Assembly (NCBI GenBank): GCA_023525975.1
Contig: JAKNSE010000037.1
Coordinates: 5,872,501-5,936,500, forward strand
Reading direction: 5' to 3'
Length of the DNA: 64,000 nucleotides
From: Smallanthus sonchifolius
Taxonomy: Eukaryota; Streptophyta; Magnoliopsida; Asterales; Asteraceae
Notes under the pieces: model-generated
What the model was told of the DNA's origin: nothing
Database searches by the model: none
The model's input: only the letters and a program-made list of their open reading frames with translations
Program-made: the position numbers and the translations under genes
Shown here: positions 45,218 through 56,782 of the stretch, piece after piece
Position numbering within the stretch: the stretch's first letter is position 1
Layout of the letters: every line of letters starts with the position of its first letter

Positions 45218-46499
45218 GTTCTACCAAATATATTTAAGAAAAAAATCTTTTACAACCGTTCAACCAAACTAAACTTAACCAAATCGTTTCATATATGAAC
45301 CTTGACGAGGAAAATTTAGTTCACTAAACTAAACTTAACTAAATCGTTTCATATATGAACCAAAACTGTAAATTCAGTTTTGTAAATTGTAAATCACGTA
45401 AATTCCATTTATCCAATTGTACAAGGACTGAAAGTGTCATAAATTAAATTTCAGGGTTAAATCCCCACAACAAATATCTAGGGGCATTTCGAAATCGAAT
45501 AGAATCGAAGTGAAATCATTTAAAATCAAATTACATATTTGGTTTTAGATCGAAACTGAATTGAGTATTTAGTTTTTGGTTTCATAAATATAAATTCAGT
45601 TCGAACCGAATAACCCAATTTATAATCCCAATATCTAATAATGGTTATTTAAGCTTTGCCATTTAACCCAACCCAATTAGAACTTTAAACCAACCTTATT
45701 TAGCAAACTCATTCCAATAACAAGTAATGATACAAAAAAATTAAAAAACAATAGTCGGTTTATCCGGTCGAAAACAGAAAACCAAACCGAATTCATATTT
45801 TGTTTTCATTTTGATTTTGAACTTCCTGAATTGATTTCGTTTATCGGTTTCGACCCAAAAATATTTTAAAATGAAATAAACCCTGAATTGAATTCAGTTA
45901 TACCCAAAAATATTTTAAAATGAAATAAACCCTGAATTGAATTCAGTTATCGTTTTTGACTAAAAAAATATTTTAAAGTAAAATAAATCGAAAACCGAAC
46001 CGTTAAACGCCCCTATAAATCCCTATTATAATAATAAAAAAAAACTAAATTTTGTGGCATTTATCAATACCATATTCATCCTCACATCCATTTTTCCTCC
46101 AAAACCACATTTACATCCTTCATCAAATATTTTCATATTTAGCTCATTTTTTAAAAAAAGATTACATAAATAAACATTACTAAATCAATTTAATCATTAT
46201 ATACATTGACTCACATTTTTTTAATTTATCATCAAAAGTGAATATTTAAAAAAAACAAGAAAAAAATAAGATATTAAAAAAATGAATTTTTAAAGTTTAT
46301 AATCTAAAAACGAGTTTTTTAAAATTTTATAGTTATTTAAATAAATATGTGTTAGAATAAAGTTTGCTAATATTTAATATATAAAAAAATATGTTAAGAT
46401 ATTTATCAATATAATTTTAACGTTTTACTCTTACACGGGGTTTAAAAGTATAATCTTATATAAATATCTTACCTAAGTAGTACGTACACAATACACACA
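45218..46499. other. AT-rich region upstream of PPR gene with two small tandem repeats
   Basis: 45266-45362 repeats AAATCGTTTCATATATGAACC with flanking text. 45853-45950 is a 49-bp tandem duplication (ACCCAAAAATATTTTAAAAT..). A TATA-like TTATATAAATA lies at about 46457-46467, only about 35 bp upstream of the first ATG of the PPR gene. If used, it would give a very short leader or favour the downstream Met at 46578. Confidence 0.5.
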
Positions 46500-49400
46500 A
46501 TGATAATATCATCATCTTCTGTTATCACTCCACCACAAACCCACCCATCTCTCCATCTCCTCTCAAAATGCACCACCATGGAACAACTCAAACCAATCCA
46601 CGCTCAAATCATCAAAACCAACCCCGCTGATCTGATCATATGGAATACCATCATCAGAGCCTACTCACTAACCCCATCCCCTTTTCCCGCCATTAATTTA
46701 TACAAATTCATGCTTTCATCAGACATCAAACCAAACCATTACACTTTTCCATGTCTTTTCAAATCATGTGCAAGAATTGATGGATTAAACGAGGGGAAAC
46801 AGATTCATGGACAAGTGTTGAAGCTAGGGCTTTGTTGTGATGCGTTTATTCATACATCTTTGATTAGTTTTTACGCTCAGGTTGGTGAATTGGATGATGC
46901 GCGGTTAGTGTTTGATGAAAGTCCTCTGAGAGATGCTGTTTCGTTTACTGCGTTGGTCACGGGGTATGTGAATAACGGGCGGGTAGAAGATGCGCGTAAG
47001 TTGTTTGATGAAATGCCTGTGAGAGATGTGGTGTCATGGAACTGTGTAATATCTGGGCATGCGAGAAACAAATTGTTTGACGAGGCGATTTGTTTGTTTA
47101 ACGAGATGCGAAGGGCGGGAATTAAACCGGATGAGAGCACGCTAGTGACGGTTCTTTCTGCTTGTGCTCAGTCAGGTAAGCTCGGCTCGTGGCTCGCACT
47201 GGCTTGTTTAAATTAAGGATCAAATCTTAATAAATTTAGAGTAAATTACACTTTTCGCCTTTAAATATTTACCAAGTTTCGGATATCATCTTTAAACTAA
47301 TGAAATAACATAATTCATCCTTTACGTTCATATTTTGTAACAATTTACGTCCTTTCCACTATCGGGCGTTTTGGGCGCTTGCCCAGGTGGTTAAAGTCTT
47401 AAACAAGATGTCCGCTTGCCTAGGTGGTTTCCGCGTAGTGTTCTCACCCGCGAGACGCGAGTTCGAACCCCCTCGCTCGCTTATGATGCTGACGCCAGCT
47501 TAATTTTTTAGAAAAAAGTATATATTTTTTATAACTTTCTTTGTAAATGTTGATTTATTTAGCTGTTTAACGAGCAACAACGTGTAAAGGTTTTCCTTTT
47601 CATTATATCAAATTCCGAAGACATTAATTTTTTCTTGTGATTTAACGCGCCGCAACGCACGTGATAACTTTTTTAGCGGTTTCGTTTTTTTTATATAAGG
47701 TCTTTAATATTATCAACGTTTTCACTGCAACGCGTAGGTTTACTTAAACATATTGTTTTTTTATATAAGGTTTCAAAGACGTTGACTTATTTCGTGGTTT
47801 AACGCACCACAACGCGCGGGTTAACACGCCGCAGCGCGTGTGTCTTTACACTAATTTAAGTTATAACCCAAAATTGTAACGTATTTATTTCAGCTCAATG
47901 TTCAAATACTGTAAATTTCTAATAAAAAGTAAATATATTGAAGAATTAATCTGAATAAGTGAAAAGTTGCTAGCCCTAATTTCATTTTCTAATAAAAAAT
48001 TATATATTGAATTGAACTATTGAATAATTATAATTATGCATTTTTGGTATATTAAAAATATTATTTTTTGTTTTTTCATATATCAATATGAGTAACATGT
48101 ATAAAATTTAAAAAATATATGAGCTGGCTCGAGCTTTTTACGAGCCGAGCCCAAGCTCAATATTTCAGCTCATTTACATCCTTACTAGTGATAGTTCTTT
48201 CTGCTTGTGCTCAATCAGGTAATCTTACAACAGGAGAACAGATTAAAACTTCGATTATGGACCATAAACTTTGTTCAAATCTTCGGATTGTTAACTCGCT
48301 TATTGATATGTACGCAAAGTGCAATGAACTAGGCAAAGCTAGAAGTTTGTTTGACGGTGTAACTAACAAGAATGTAATCACATGGAATGTTATGATTGGC
48401 GGTTATACACATACACACTGTTATAAAGAATCATTGGACCTATTTAGAACAATGCTGCAGTTGAACTGTGAATCTAATGAAGTCACGTTTTTAAGCGTTC
48501 TTCCTGCTTGTGCGCACATGGGTGCGCTTGACATCGGGAAATGGATCCATGCTTATATTGGAAAGAACTTTCCAAGATCTTCTAATACCTCTCTTTTCAC
48601 TAGTCTTATTGATATGTATGCTAAGTGTGGAGACATAGAAGCCGCTAAAACAGTCTTTGAGAGCGTGTCACCCGAAAGTTTGGCGTCATGGAATGCAATG
48701 ATTTCAGGTAGATGAAAAATGGGAAGGTAAGGAGGGTGGGATAACGGGTCAAATTGGGTTTGGCTCTTAACGGGTAACTTTTATGTGTGGGAAAAATGTT
48801 CAGGGTCGTGTTGAGCTGACCCGCCAGCACATTCCTGTCCTCTTTTTGTATTTTATAAATATTTAGTGTTGTAAATATGATAACGAGAACTATAATACTA
48901 AAGTGATAATATAATTTCTTTGGAATAAAACGATTTCAGACACTGTAAACATTTGAATATGTTAGGTTTAATCTTGACGGGTCGGTTTGGCGGGTCACAG
49001 ATTACGGGTTGTTCGAATGGGTCATCCAGGTTAGATGTTTATGCATGTTTTAATATGGAATAAAGGAATAGAATGGTGTTGAGTTGACCGAATTAGGTGT
49101 TGCTGACCGAGTTTCAAGGAGTAGTGAACGTTGGACGTGGGTTTTCAACATGTATTTTAGTTCCTGTTTTCATGCAAGTAGTTGATAGTTTTTTTGTATT
49201 TAAAGTCTCTTTCTTGTAATCTTCCGTTTAAGAAAGCAGTAAGTTTTGAGTTCAAGAAACATTCTCAATTTGTCTACTTTCTTCATATTACGAGAGGTTT
49301 TAGTGTGTGTGACTGTATGTGTTTTCTTGGGCCTGAACCAACAGAATACACTTTAGGCGAAACTTGGCCTGTTTAGCCCTTTGACCCGTTTTCTCTTTAG

Positions 49401-50744
49401 CTAATTTATATATTTTATCTGTTCAATTGTTACAAAGAAAATACAACCCGAATTGATAGCTCGGGTCAAAACAGCTAACTTTTATATGCGGAAAAAGTGG
49501 GTTGGGTGACGGTTCAGATTGGGTTCGGGTTAAAATAAATAATTTTTATTTGCAGGTCAATACAGTTGGGCTGACCTGTCAACACATTCCTATCTATTTT
49601 TTTTTCAATTTTGTATTTATTTTATGTATTGAATACGATTACGAGAACTATAACACAAAAATAACAATAAAATTTCTTTTAAATAAAATGATTCAAGACA
49701 TTATAAGCATTTGAAAAGAGGTTTGGTGATATTGACCCGTTTAATCCGTCGACCTTGTTGACCCATTTCGTATTTGTCTAATTTTTATATTTTACCAATT
49801 TGAACTGTTACAAATAACTACAACCTGAATTGACTCCTCTAATTTCAGGGTTAGCCATGCATAGGCGAGCCCACGAAGCCATTGGACTTTTCAAGAATAT
49901 GGTGAGTGAAGGTTTCACACCAGATGACATAACTTTCGTTGGTGTTTTATCAGCATGTAGCCATGCTGGACTAGTCAACCTCGGTCAACAATATTTTCAC
50001 TCCATGATCCATGATTACAAGATTCCACCCAAACTACAACACTATGGTTGTCTAATTGATCTTTTAGCCCGGGCCGGTTTGTTTGAAGAAGCCATGGCTA
50101 TGATCAAGAAAATGAATGTGAATCCAGATGGTGCGATTTGGGGTTCTCTTCTTGGGGCTTGTACGGTTTACAAAAACGTTCAATTGGGTGAATATTTTGC
50201 TACAAAACTTCTTGAATTGGAGCCTGAAAACTCGGGGGCTCATATGCTTTTATCAAATCTTTATGCTGCAGATGGTAAATGGGATGATGTTGCAAGAATA
50301 AGAACAAAGTTTAAAGATAATGGATCAATAAAGATCCCGGGTTGTACTTCAATTGAAGTAGATGGTATCGTTCATGAGTTTCTTGCAAGTGACAAAACAC
50401 ATCCCATGAGTGACAAAATCTATGCTATGTTGGAAGAAATGAACCAGCTTCTTGATGAATGTGGGCATGTTTCTGATAAATCTTTGGTGCTCTATGATAT
50501 GGAAGATGAGTTAAAAGAAGGTGTATTATGTCAACATAGTGAAAGATTAGCTATTGCTTTTGGGTTGATTAGTACAAAGCCCGGGACAACGATTAGAATC
50601 ATGAAGAATTTGCGGGTTTGTGGGAATTGTCATTCGGCTACCAAGTTGATTTCCAAGATTTTTAGGAGGGAGATCATTGCAAGGGATCGGAACCGGTTTC
50701 ATCATTTTAAAGATGGTGTTTGTTCTTGCATGGATCATTGGTGA
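46500..50744 (+). CDS. DYW-class PLS pentatricopeptide repeat protein, OTP82-like
   Basis: Spliced model: exons 46500-47175, 48219-48707 and 49849-50744, 686 residues, GT-AG introns, frame kept at both joins. PPR motifs of P, L and S type run through the protein (for example WNTIIRAYS, VSWNCVISGHARN, LIDMYAKC twice, WNAMISG). They are followed by the E region and a DYW deaminase-like domain. The domain keeps the zinc ligands HSERLA and CGNCH, and ends CSCMDHW instead of CGDYW. Such proteins bind organellar transcripts and guide C-to-U editing. Order and wording match Arabidopsis OTP82 (At1g08070, chloroplast ndhB/ndhG editing) as I know it. The N-terminus appears about 40 residues shorter, with the repeats joined directly at IIKTNPADLIIWNT. 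A Met at 46578 is an alternative start. Most such genes lack introns in the coding region. Confidence 0.85.
47176..48218 (+). other. Intron 1 of PPR gene, bounded by a 38-nt direct repeat
   Basis: Donor CAG|GTAAGC at 47176, acceptor ATCAG at 48218. The 38 nt at 47142-47179 recur at 48185-48222 with three transitions, so coding sequence is duplicated on both sides. The interior has a MULE-type end (GAGTAAATTACACTTTTCGC near 47240), a SINE, GCCGCAACGCRCGTG-type repeats and, just before the right copy, an hAT-like end (complement of TAAGGATGTAAATGAGCTGA). Confidence 0.75.
47365..47510 (+). mobile_element. tRNA-derived SINE-like element in PPR intron 1
   Basis: A-box-like TTGCCTAGGTGGTTTCC (47416-47432) and B box GAGTTCGAACCC (47459-47470). 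A second A-box-like TTGCCCAGGTGGTTAAAG lies upstream at about 47379, so two heads may be merged. No clear target duplication. Confidence 0.5.
48708..49848 (+). other. Intron 2 of PPR gene with diverged internal duplication
   Basis: Donor CAG|GTAGAT, acceptor CTAATTTCAG. About 250 bp at 48745-49000 and 49460-49740 are diverged copies (shared: CACATTCCT, ACGAGAACTATAA, AATTTCTTT..AATAAAA, GGTTTGGTG/TTGACGGG). No element ends recognised. Short frames here are not supported. Confidence 0.6.
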
Positions 50745-51395
50745 AAGTGTTCTTGGAGATTAAAGAGATGCGCATTTTAAGAGTTTGAAAGGTATGTAGA
50801 TTTATTTGTTTCTTTAGCATACGAAATAGATTTACCTGATTTAGGTTCTTAAAATAATATACACAATATGTGGATACTTTCTTTTTGAACGAAGAAAAGG
50901 TTCATTATGCCGGTGACGTGGCGTAATTATACACTACCACGTGTCCTAAGAGGGCACAAAACACCAATGTCCCCACTTACCGGCTGCACCGCGGGCTCAT
51001 TACGCCGCGACTTTACAAAAAAATGAAAACTGAAAAAATAATTAAATTTTAGTTTTGTTATATTTGATTTTATTTTAAAAATTATTCTTTAAATGTTTAA
51101 AACAATTTATTTTTAGTGTGATAAAAAAGCATGTTGTTTGGGTGTTTTTTCTGAAAATGTAATTTAAATAAAGTTTTAATTTTGGAAACCAAGAGGTCAG
51201 CATACAAATTTCAACTTATCACACTACTTTAAAAGATAACTGAATTTTAAATAACCATTAAATACAGTTTAATTAATGAAAGGCTTTTCATTACCTCAGA
51301 AACCAGTTTAAATACCAATCTTTCATACATCAAACAATTGCAATATTGCATACTTGCAACAGACATACAAAGATATAGTTCTCTCTTCTAAAATT
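50745..51395. other. PPR 3' flank and DUF674 5' flank
   Basis: 50890-51015 is a GC-richer insert (GCCGGTGACGTGGCG.. CCGCGGGCTCATTACGCCGC) in AT-rich surroundings, possibly an element end. 51280-51395 is the likely promoter and leader of the DUF674 gene (TTTAAATACC near 51308). Confidence 0.4.
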
Positions 51396-52118
51396 ATGGC
51401 CGACACGAAGACAAACGGAGCTAAAATCTTGATAAAAGTAATAGTTGACAAAGTGAAGAAAAGAGTGGTGTATGCTGAAGCTGATCACAGCTTTGTTGAC
51501 ATTCTATTCAGCTTCATGACATTGCCCATGGGAACAATCGTCAGAATCTTGGGGAAACATGAGTTTGAGGCTGTTGGGAGCTTGAACAATCTGTACCAAA
51601 GTCTGAAGGATCTTCCTGAGTGTTACCTATCCACAGAAGAAAGCAAATCTATGCTTCTTAACCCCAGAAGTCTAGCATTTGATCACTGCAGAAATCTTAG
51701 ACTGAAATTAGATGACACAGAGCCCATAAAATACTTCATATGTGGAAATTGCAAGTACACTTTACTCGATGAAAGTTTTTTTTTCCAGCATATAAGATAA
51801 AACTAAATGCAGAAGACGTACATATTGTTTGATGAATACATCTTGTTCCCCCATTACCAAAGATTCTGTTGGCCGTAATGTGTTTGTTTCTGATGCTGCA
51901 ACTTTTATCGTCACTGACGATTTTTTTGTGATGCCTTATACTGCGGCAGGCAGCATTCGTTTGCTCACAGATCTTGGAAACAAGGACATGAGCCATTTGG
52001 AGGAGAGAAAATTAGATATTGGTTGTGAACAGATAGCCTAGCTAGATGTCTTTGTTATTAACTCATATTTTTAGGGGACTACTAACCACACACGGGAAAT
52101 GCTAATCGCACTTGGTCA

Positions 52119-52322
52119 TATACGCATCGTATAGGGCAATACGATGCGTATAGCCCTTCACAAATTCCCGTGCCCGACATTCTCTTACAACCTGTCATTC
52201 AAACCTCGTATACGCATCGTATAGGTCAATACGATGCAGTTTAGGATACGAGATTCCTTCTGCCACTAAACCCATCACATCGTACTTTATACGCATCGTA
52301 TTGGGCTATACGATGCGTATAG
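52119..52322. repeat. Three TATACGCATCGTATA hairpin pairs at left MULE end
   Basis: At 52119-52152, 52208-52238 and 52288-52322 an arm TATACGCATCGTAT is followed by a 6-8 nt spacer (AGGGCA, AGGTCA, TGGGCT) and its complement ATACGATGCGTATA. Each arm is itself an inverted repeat (ATACG-CAT-CGTAT). Confidence 0.85.
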
Positions 52323-52404
52323 GGCCCAAATTTTGTGTATTTAACAATGCAGAATTCTCATTCGAACCGAACGAACGTATGCTTTCCAAAGAAAAACTAT
52401 AAAC

Positions 52405-54594
52405 ATGTCTTGGTGGTGGGATGGTAACTACGGTTTTCAGGTATATTCTAACGAGTCGGTGGAAAACAACCCGCAAAGTTCTGGCGTTCAAGAGGTGAAC
52501 CGGGAGGAGGTCTCGTCCGACGTTTATTCTCATCAACGGGTAAGGCTTCCGGATTTGAACGAGCCACTGAGCAATCCCGAGTTCGTATACGGTGAACCGT
52601 CTTACCTTACACAGCCCACGAACGACTACGTATACGGTGAAGTCTCATACCCGACACAACAAACCGACGACTACGTATACGGTGAAGTCTCATACCCGAC
52701 ACAACAAACCGACGACTTCGTGTCCGAAGACGAGGAACAAAACCATCAAAACGTGTCGTATAAAACTGACCAGAATTTTCAGTCTCGTGAACAGTTGGTG
52801 GATTGGGCGGTCAGGATAGGACGTGAGAATGGTTACGTCCTTGTCACCCGACGATCGAGGAGAAAAGGCGACGATCGAGGAGAAAAGGCGACGATCCGAC
52901 GGAACCGTTTATCAAGGTGTGGCTTGTGTGTGACCGTCACGGCGAACGTGCGTCTACTGCCACGGTTAGACGTGCCGGTAGCAAGAAAATAGGTTGTCCC
53001 TTTAAATTAGAAGGAGAGTACCAAGAAAATACTGGTGATTGGAAATTAACGGTGAAGGATGACAGTCATAACCACGATCCTAGTCAACATCTTGAGGCGC
53101 ACTCCTTTGCGAGGAGACTGTCTCAGTCGGAACAACTTTTGGTGGCGAAGTTGTATTCGCAAAACATGTTGCCACGAAACATTCTGGCAACTATAAGGAA
53201 AAAAACCCAGAGAGTAGTTGCATTAAAAAGGACATTTATAATGCGATACAAAAGATAAAAAACGAAACGAGAGTCGGTGAAACTCCAATGCAGATTCTGG
53301 AAAACCTGCTTTCTTCTAAAAAATACGTCTACTATACTCGGGAAGATCCTGCCACAAATATTGTGGAGGAGATATTCTTTGTTCATCCGAAATCGTTTGA
53401 GATGTGGCATGCGTTCCCGCACGTGTTGATGATCGACGCGACTTACAAAACAAACATGTATAGACTTCCATTTGTCCAAGTGGTCGGTGTGACCTCCACA
53501 CACCAGTCGTTTTGCGTCGCTCATGCATTTATATCAAAAGAACGAGAGGAAAACTTCGTCTGGGTGCTACTGCAAATAAAAGCAATGTTGCAAAAGTGTA
53601 TGGAGCCGCGTGTGATAGTAACAGACAGGGATAAAGCTCTTATGAACGCATGTGATAAAATATTTCCGGATTGTTCGAAGAACCTATGTCGGTGGCACAT
53701 ACACGAGAATATCGCAAAACATTGCAGGGCATCATTTACAGACGAAGACTGGACAAATTTCAAGTATTCATGGTCGGTATTATGTGAGTCTCCCACGCCA
53801 GATATATACCAGTATAACTTCAACCGGCTTTACGAACGACTGTATGCTGCCAAACGAGGAAGTAAGTTTTGAATATTTAATATTTTCAGTATTGAATAAT
53901 TATTAAATATTTAAATATTTATTCAATATTTTTCCAGGTGTTATACATTATGTGACTAAAAATTGATTGGACCCGTATAAAGAAAAGTTTGTATCCGCCT
54001 GGTCCAACAAAAACCTCAATTTTGGTCAACAAACAACGAACCGAGTCGAGAGCCAGCATTCGCATTTAAAGAGTTATCTTAGAAATGCTAACAGCTCCCT
54101 AGATAGACTTGTTGGGTTTGTTGATGAAATTGTAACAGATCAATATTATCAATTACAGTTTGCGTTTGGAACAAGCCTCATAAGAAAAATGGATAGCCAC
54201 ATAGCTATTGAATTGTTTGATAACCTGCACGGTAAGGTTTCACATAAAGCTCTAATTTTGTTAGAAAACGAGTGGTACAAGTTATCACATATACGGAAAC
54301 AAAATGCAACGTGTGGTTGCCAACTTTTCAGTAGTTGTGGGTTGCCGTGTGCTTGTCGTTTGGCAAGTATCGAAGCTACATGTAAACTGTTTTGACTTTG
54401 GAATTTGTGAATGTTTAATTTTCAAAATTTTCTGACTATTTCGTTTTAATACAGGTGGCAGAATCCCGCTAGATGCGTTGGATGTCTTCTGGAAGAAACT
54501 TGATTTAAAACCGTCGTTTGTCGATGATGAAAATGTAGACGTGGATAAAGTACTTGGTCAAGTGAGAAACAAAATTATTTCAGAACCTGATTAG
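52405..54594 (+). pseudogene. FAR1/FHY3-type MULE transposase
   Basis: Starts MSWWWDGNYGFQVY. The N-terminal part has a 15-residue repeat (DYVYGEVSYPTQQTD twice, 45-bp units at 52622-52711). A FAR1-type DNA-binding region follows (FQSREQLVDWAVRIGRENGY, then VWLVCDRHGE, DSHNHDP). The MULE core has MIDATYKTN (D1) and VIVTDRDKALMNA (D2). A SWIM-like zinc region CGCQLFSSCGLPCAC ends in CAC, not CAH. Two small introns are well supported: 53862-53937 (GTAAGT..CCAG) and 54382-54454 (GTAAAC..ACAG). Damage: a 20-bp tandem duplication at 52851-52890 shifts the frame, an extra base in the A-run near 53200 shifts it again, and a TGA stands at 53966-53968 where the frame continues. It ends with TAG at 54592. 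Confidence 0.85.
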
Positions 54595-55559
54595 GTCAAA
54601 AGAAGTATGCTGTCGAGAATCGCAGGGGTGGTCTTTCCGAGCAAAAGTAACAAGAAAGCGCCTGTGGTACAAGAAGATACTCGCGGTCGTCCAACTTTGA
54701 AAAAGCAACAACAAAGGAAACAGGATGTCGCGAGAAACAGCTCATTCACAGGATCCCAACAAAGCAAATGTGACCCTGCGAGACACAGCTCGTACATTGC
54801 GTCACAAGACTCGATACAAGCGAGTTCGGTCATTCAACACCGTCGTCCAACGAAGGGTAAAGGAAAGCAACCACAAGATGATAACGCCTATCTTGGTTTT
54901 CCATTGATTATGGGGAAAGATGCGGTTAACAATATAAACTGTTTTAAGGATTCGATACCGTCTGTCTTTCATCCGTACATTTCACATATACAGGATGTAA
55001 ATCCCGACGGTAACTGTGGTTTTCGATCGGTAGCTTTGGGCTTAGGGTTAAATGAAAACCGGTGGCTTTTTATCAGACAACAACTTCTACAGGAGATGGA
55101 CAATAAAGAGGAATGGTGGAGAACTGTTTTTGACCGAGTCGCCTTTCAAGAGTATGATATGCTACGTCACACAATAGATTGGCAGGATGTGAAAGCCGCA
55201 CCAGTTAGTCGTTGGATGTCGATGCCATACACAGGACTCCTAATTGCTCAAAGATTTGGGGTGATTGTTCATCTTTTAAGCATCGTCGGTAATCAAACAT
55301 TTTTTCCATTGTGGTTTGTCTAAATGTTCACGCTCAACATCAAACTGTATCATTAGTTCACGTCAACAGGGCTCATTTCATCCACGTCAAGTTAGACGGA
55401 GATTTTCCGATTCCCACGTCGAATGCACTTTGGAATTTGCACCGAAATGATGATGCAGCAAAATGGGAAAATATATACAGTGATCGTATTGAACGATTTA
55501 AGAAAATAATGGCTACTAATGGATCTACATTTTCACAATACTTCACGACTCACGGATGA
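54595..55559 (+). pseudogene. OTU-like cysteine protease domain downstream of the transposase
   Basis: In the same frame as the transposase end, separated only by the TAG at 54592-54594. This suggests a transposase-OTU fusion read through or broken by that codon. A basic Gln/Ser-rich linker leads to the OTU signature NPDGNCGFRSVALGLG, with the candidate catalytic Cys codon at 55015-55017. The domain continues to SRWMSMPYTGLLIAQRFGVI. After a frameshift near 55310 comes AHFIHVKL with the candidate catalytic His (about 55370), ending at 55559. OTU domains remove ubiquitin or related modifiers. Its use by a MULE is not established here. An internal Met at 54607 could start a separate protein. 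Confidence 0.75.
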
Positions 55560-55728
55560 TGCTTTATTAGTTTTTTATTAATTTTAAGTATAGAGTCAAT
55601 TTAATTATTTTAAATTTTTATTATTTGTAATTTTAATTATTTTAAATTAATTTTAAGTTAATTATAATTAATACTTTATTATTTTTTGATTAATTTTAAT
55701 TAAATATAACTAATTTTAATTTAATATT

Positions 55729-56302
55729 CTATACGCCACGTATAGGGCCATACGTGGCGTACAGAATTCCAAATGTTGATTGCTATACGCCACATATTGA
55801 TCTATACGCGACGCATAGCCACTTGATATACCAGGAAAACGTAGCGTATAGAACCAAACGACCCAAAACAAACAAACACAAACCCATACGCATCCGGCAA
55901 AAAAGCTCGTTGATTAGGATTGTCGTCTCAAAAAAACTTCGAAAATGTATGTCTCTACACCCACGATCATTAATGTTATGTTTATATTGAATATTAGCGG
56001 GTAAAACTGGGTATATTAGCGATTTTTAGGTTTGAACTTAAGAACTATACGCCACGTATTGGGCCATACGTGGCGTATAGTTCGTCTTAGGAAGACGATG
56101 AAGCCATACGCCACGTATAAGTCTATACGCTGCGTATGGCTAGGATTACCCGGTCACTTGCCTGCGTATGGCCTGGTTTGGGTCGCGTATGGCTTGGTTT
56201 ACCCGGCAACTCGCCCGCGTATGGCTTAATTGGCCTGCGTATGGCTTATTTTGCCCGGCAACCGCCTATACGCCACGTATAAGCCTATACGTGGCGTATA
56301 GG
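55729..56302. repeat. CTATACGCCACGTATAG hairpin cluster, middle of MULE
   Basis: Arm pairs TATACGCCACGTAT / ATACGTGGCGTATA occur at 55729-55763, 56045-56080 and 56266-56302, with mixed or decayed pairs at 55783-55820 and 56104-56140. Between 56150 and 56250 half-arms of the type GCGTATGGC recur about five times. They follow the OTU stop by about 170 bp. Confidence 0.8.
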
Positions 56303-56775
56303 TTTTTAAAAAATTAATAATTATTATTATTATTTATTATTTAAAATAAAAAAAATTAATTATTATTATTATTTATTATTTAAAATTTAAACAATATATT
56401 ATTATTTCAATTAAAAATAATATATTATTATTATTTAAATTAAAAACAATATATTATTATTATTATTTATTATTTAATATTTAAAATAAAAAAAATTAAT
56501 TATTATTATTATTTATGATTTAAAATTTAAACAATATATTATTATTATTATTTATTATTTCAATTATAAACAATATATTATTGTTATTATTTATTATTTA
56601 AAATTTAAACAATATATTATTATTATTATTATTTATTATTTCAATTATAAACAATATATTATTATTATTTAAAATTTAAATAATATTATATTATTATTTA
56701 TTATTTAAAATTTAAACGATATATTATTATTATTATTTATTATTTAAATTAAAAAATTAAAAACAATTAATTATT
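56303..56775. repeat. TTA-rich low-complexity tandem array
   Basis: About 470 bp of (TTA)n blocks alternating with TTTAAAATTTAAACAATATA, in diverged units of roughly 50-100 bp. No coding content. Confidence 0.85.
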
Positions 56776-56782
56776 ATCAGAT

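Noticed and set aside
47210..48118. Separate genes for the three PPR frames
   Set aside because: Splice sites join the frames exactly into one PPR protein with continuous motif order.
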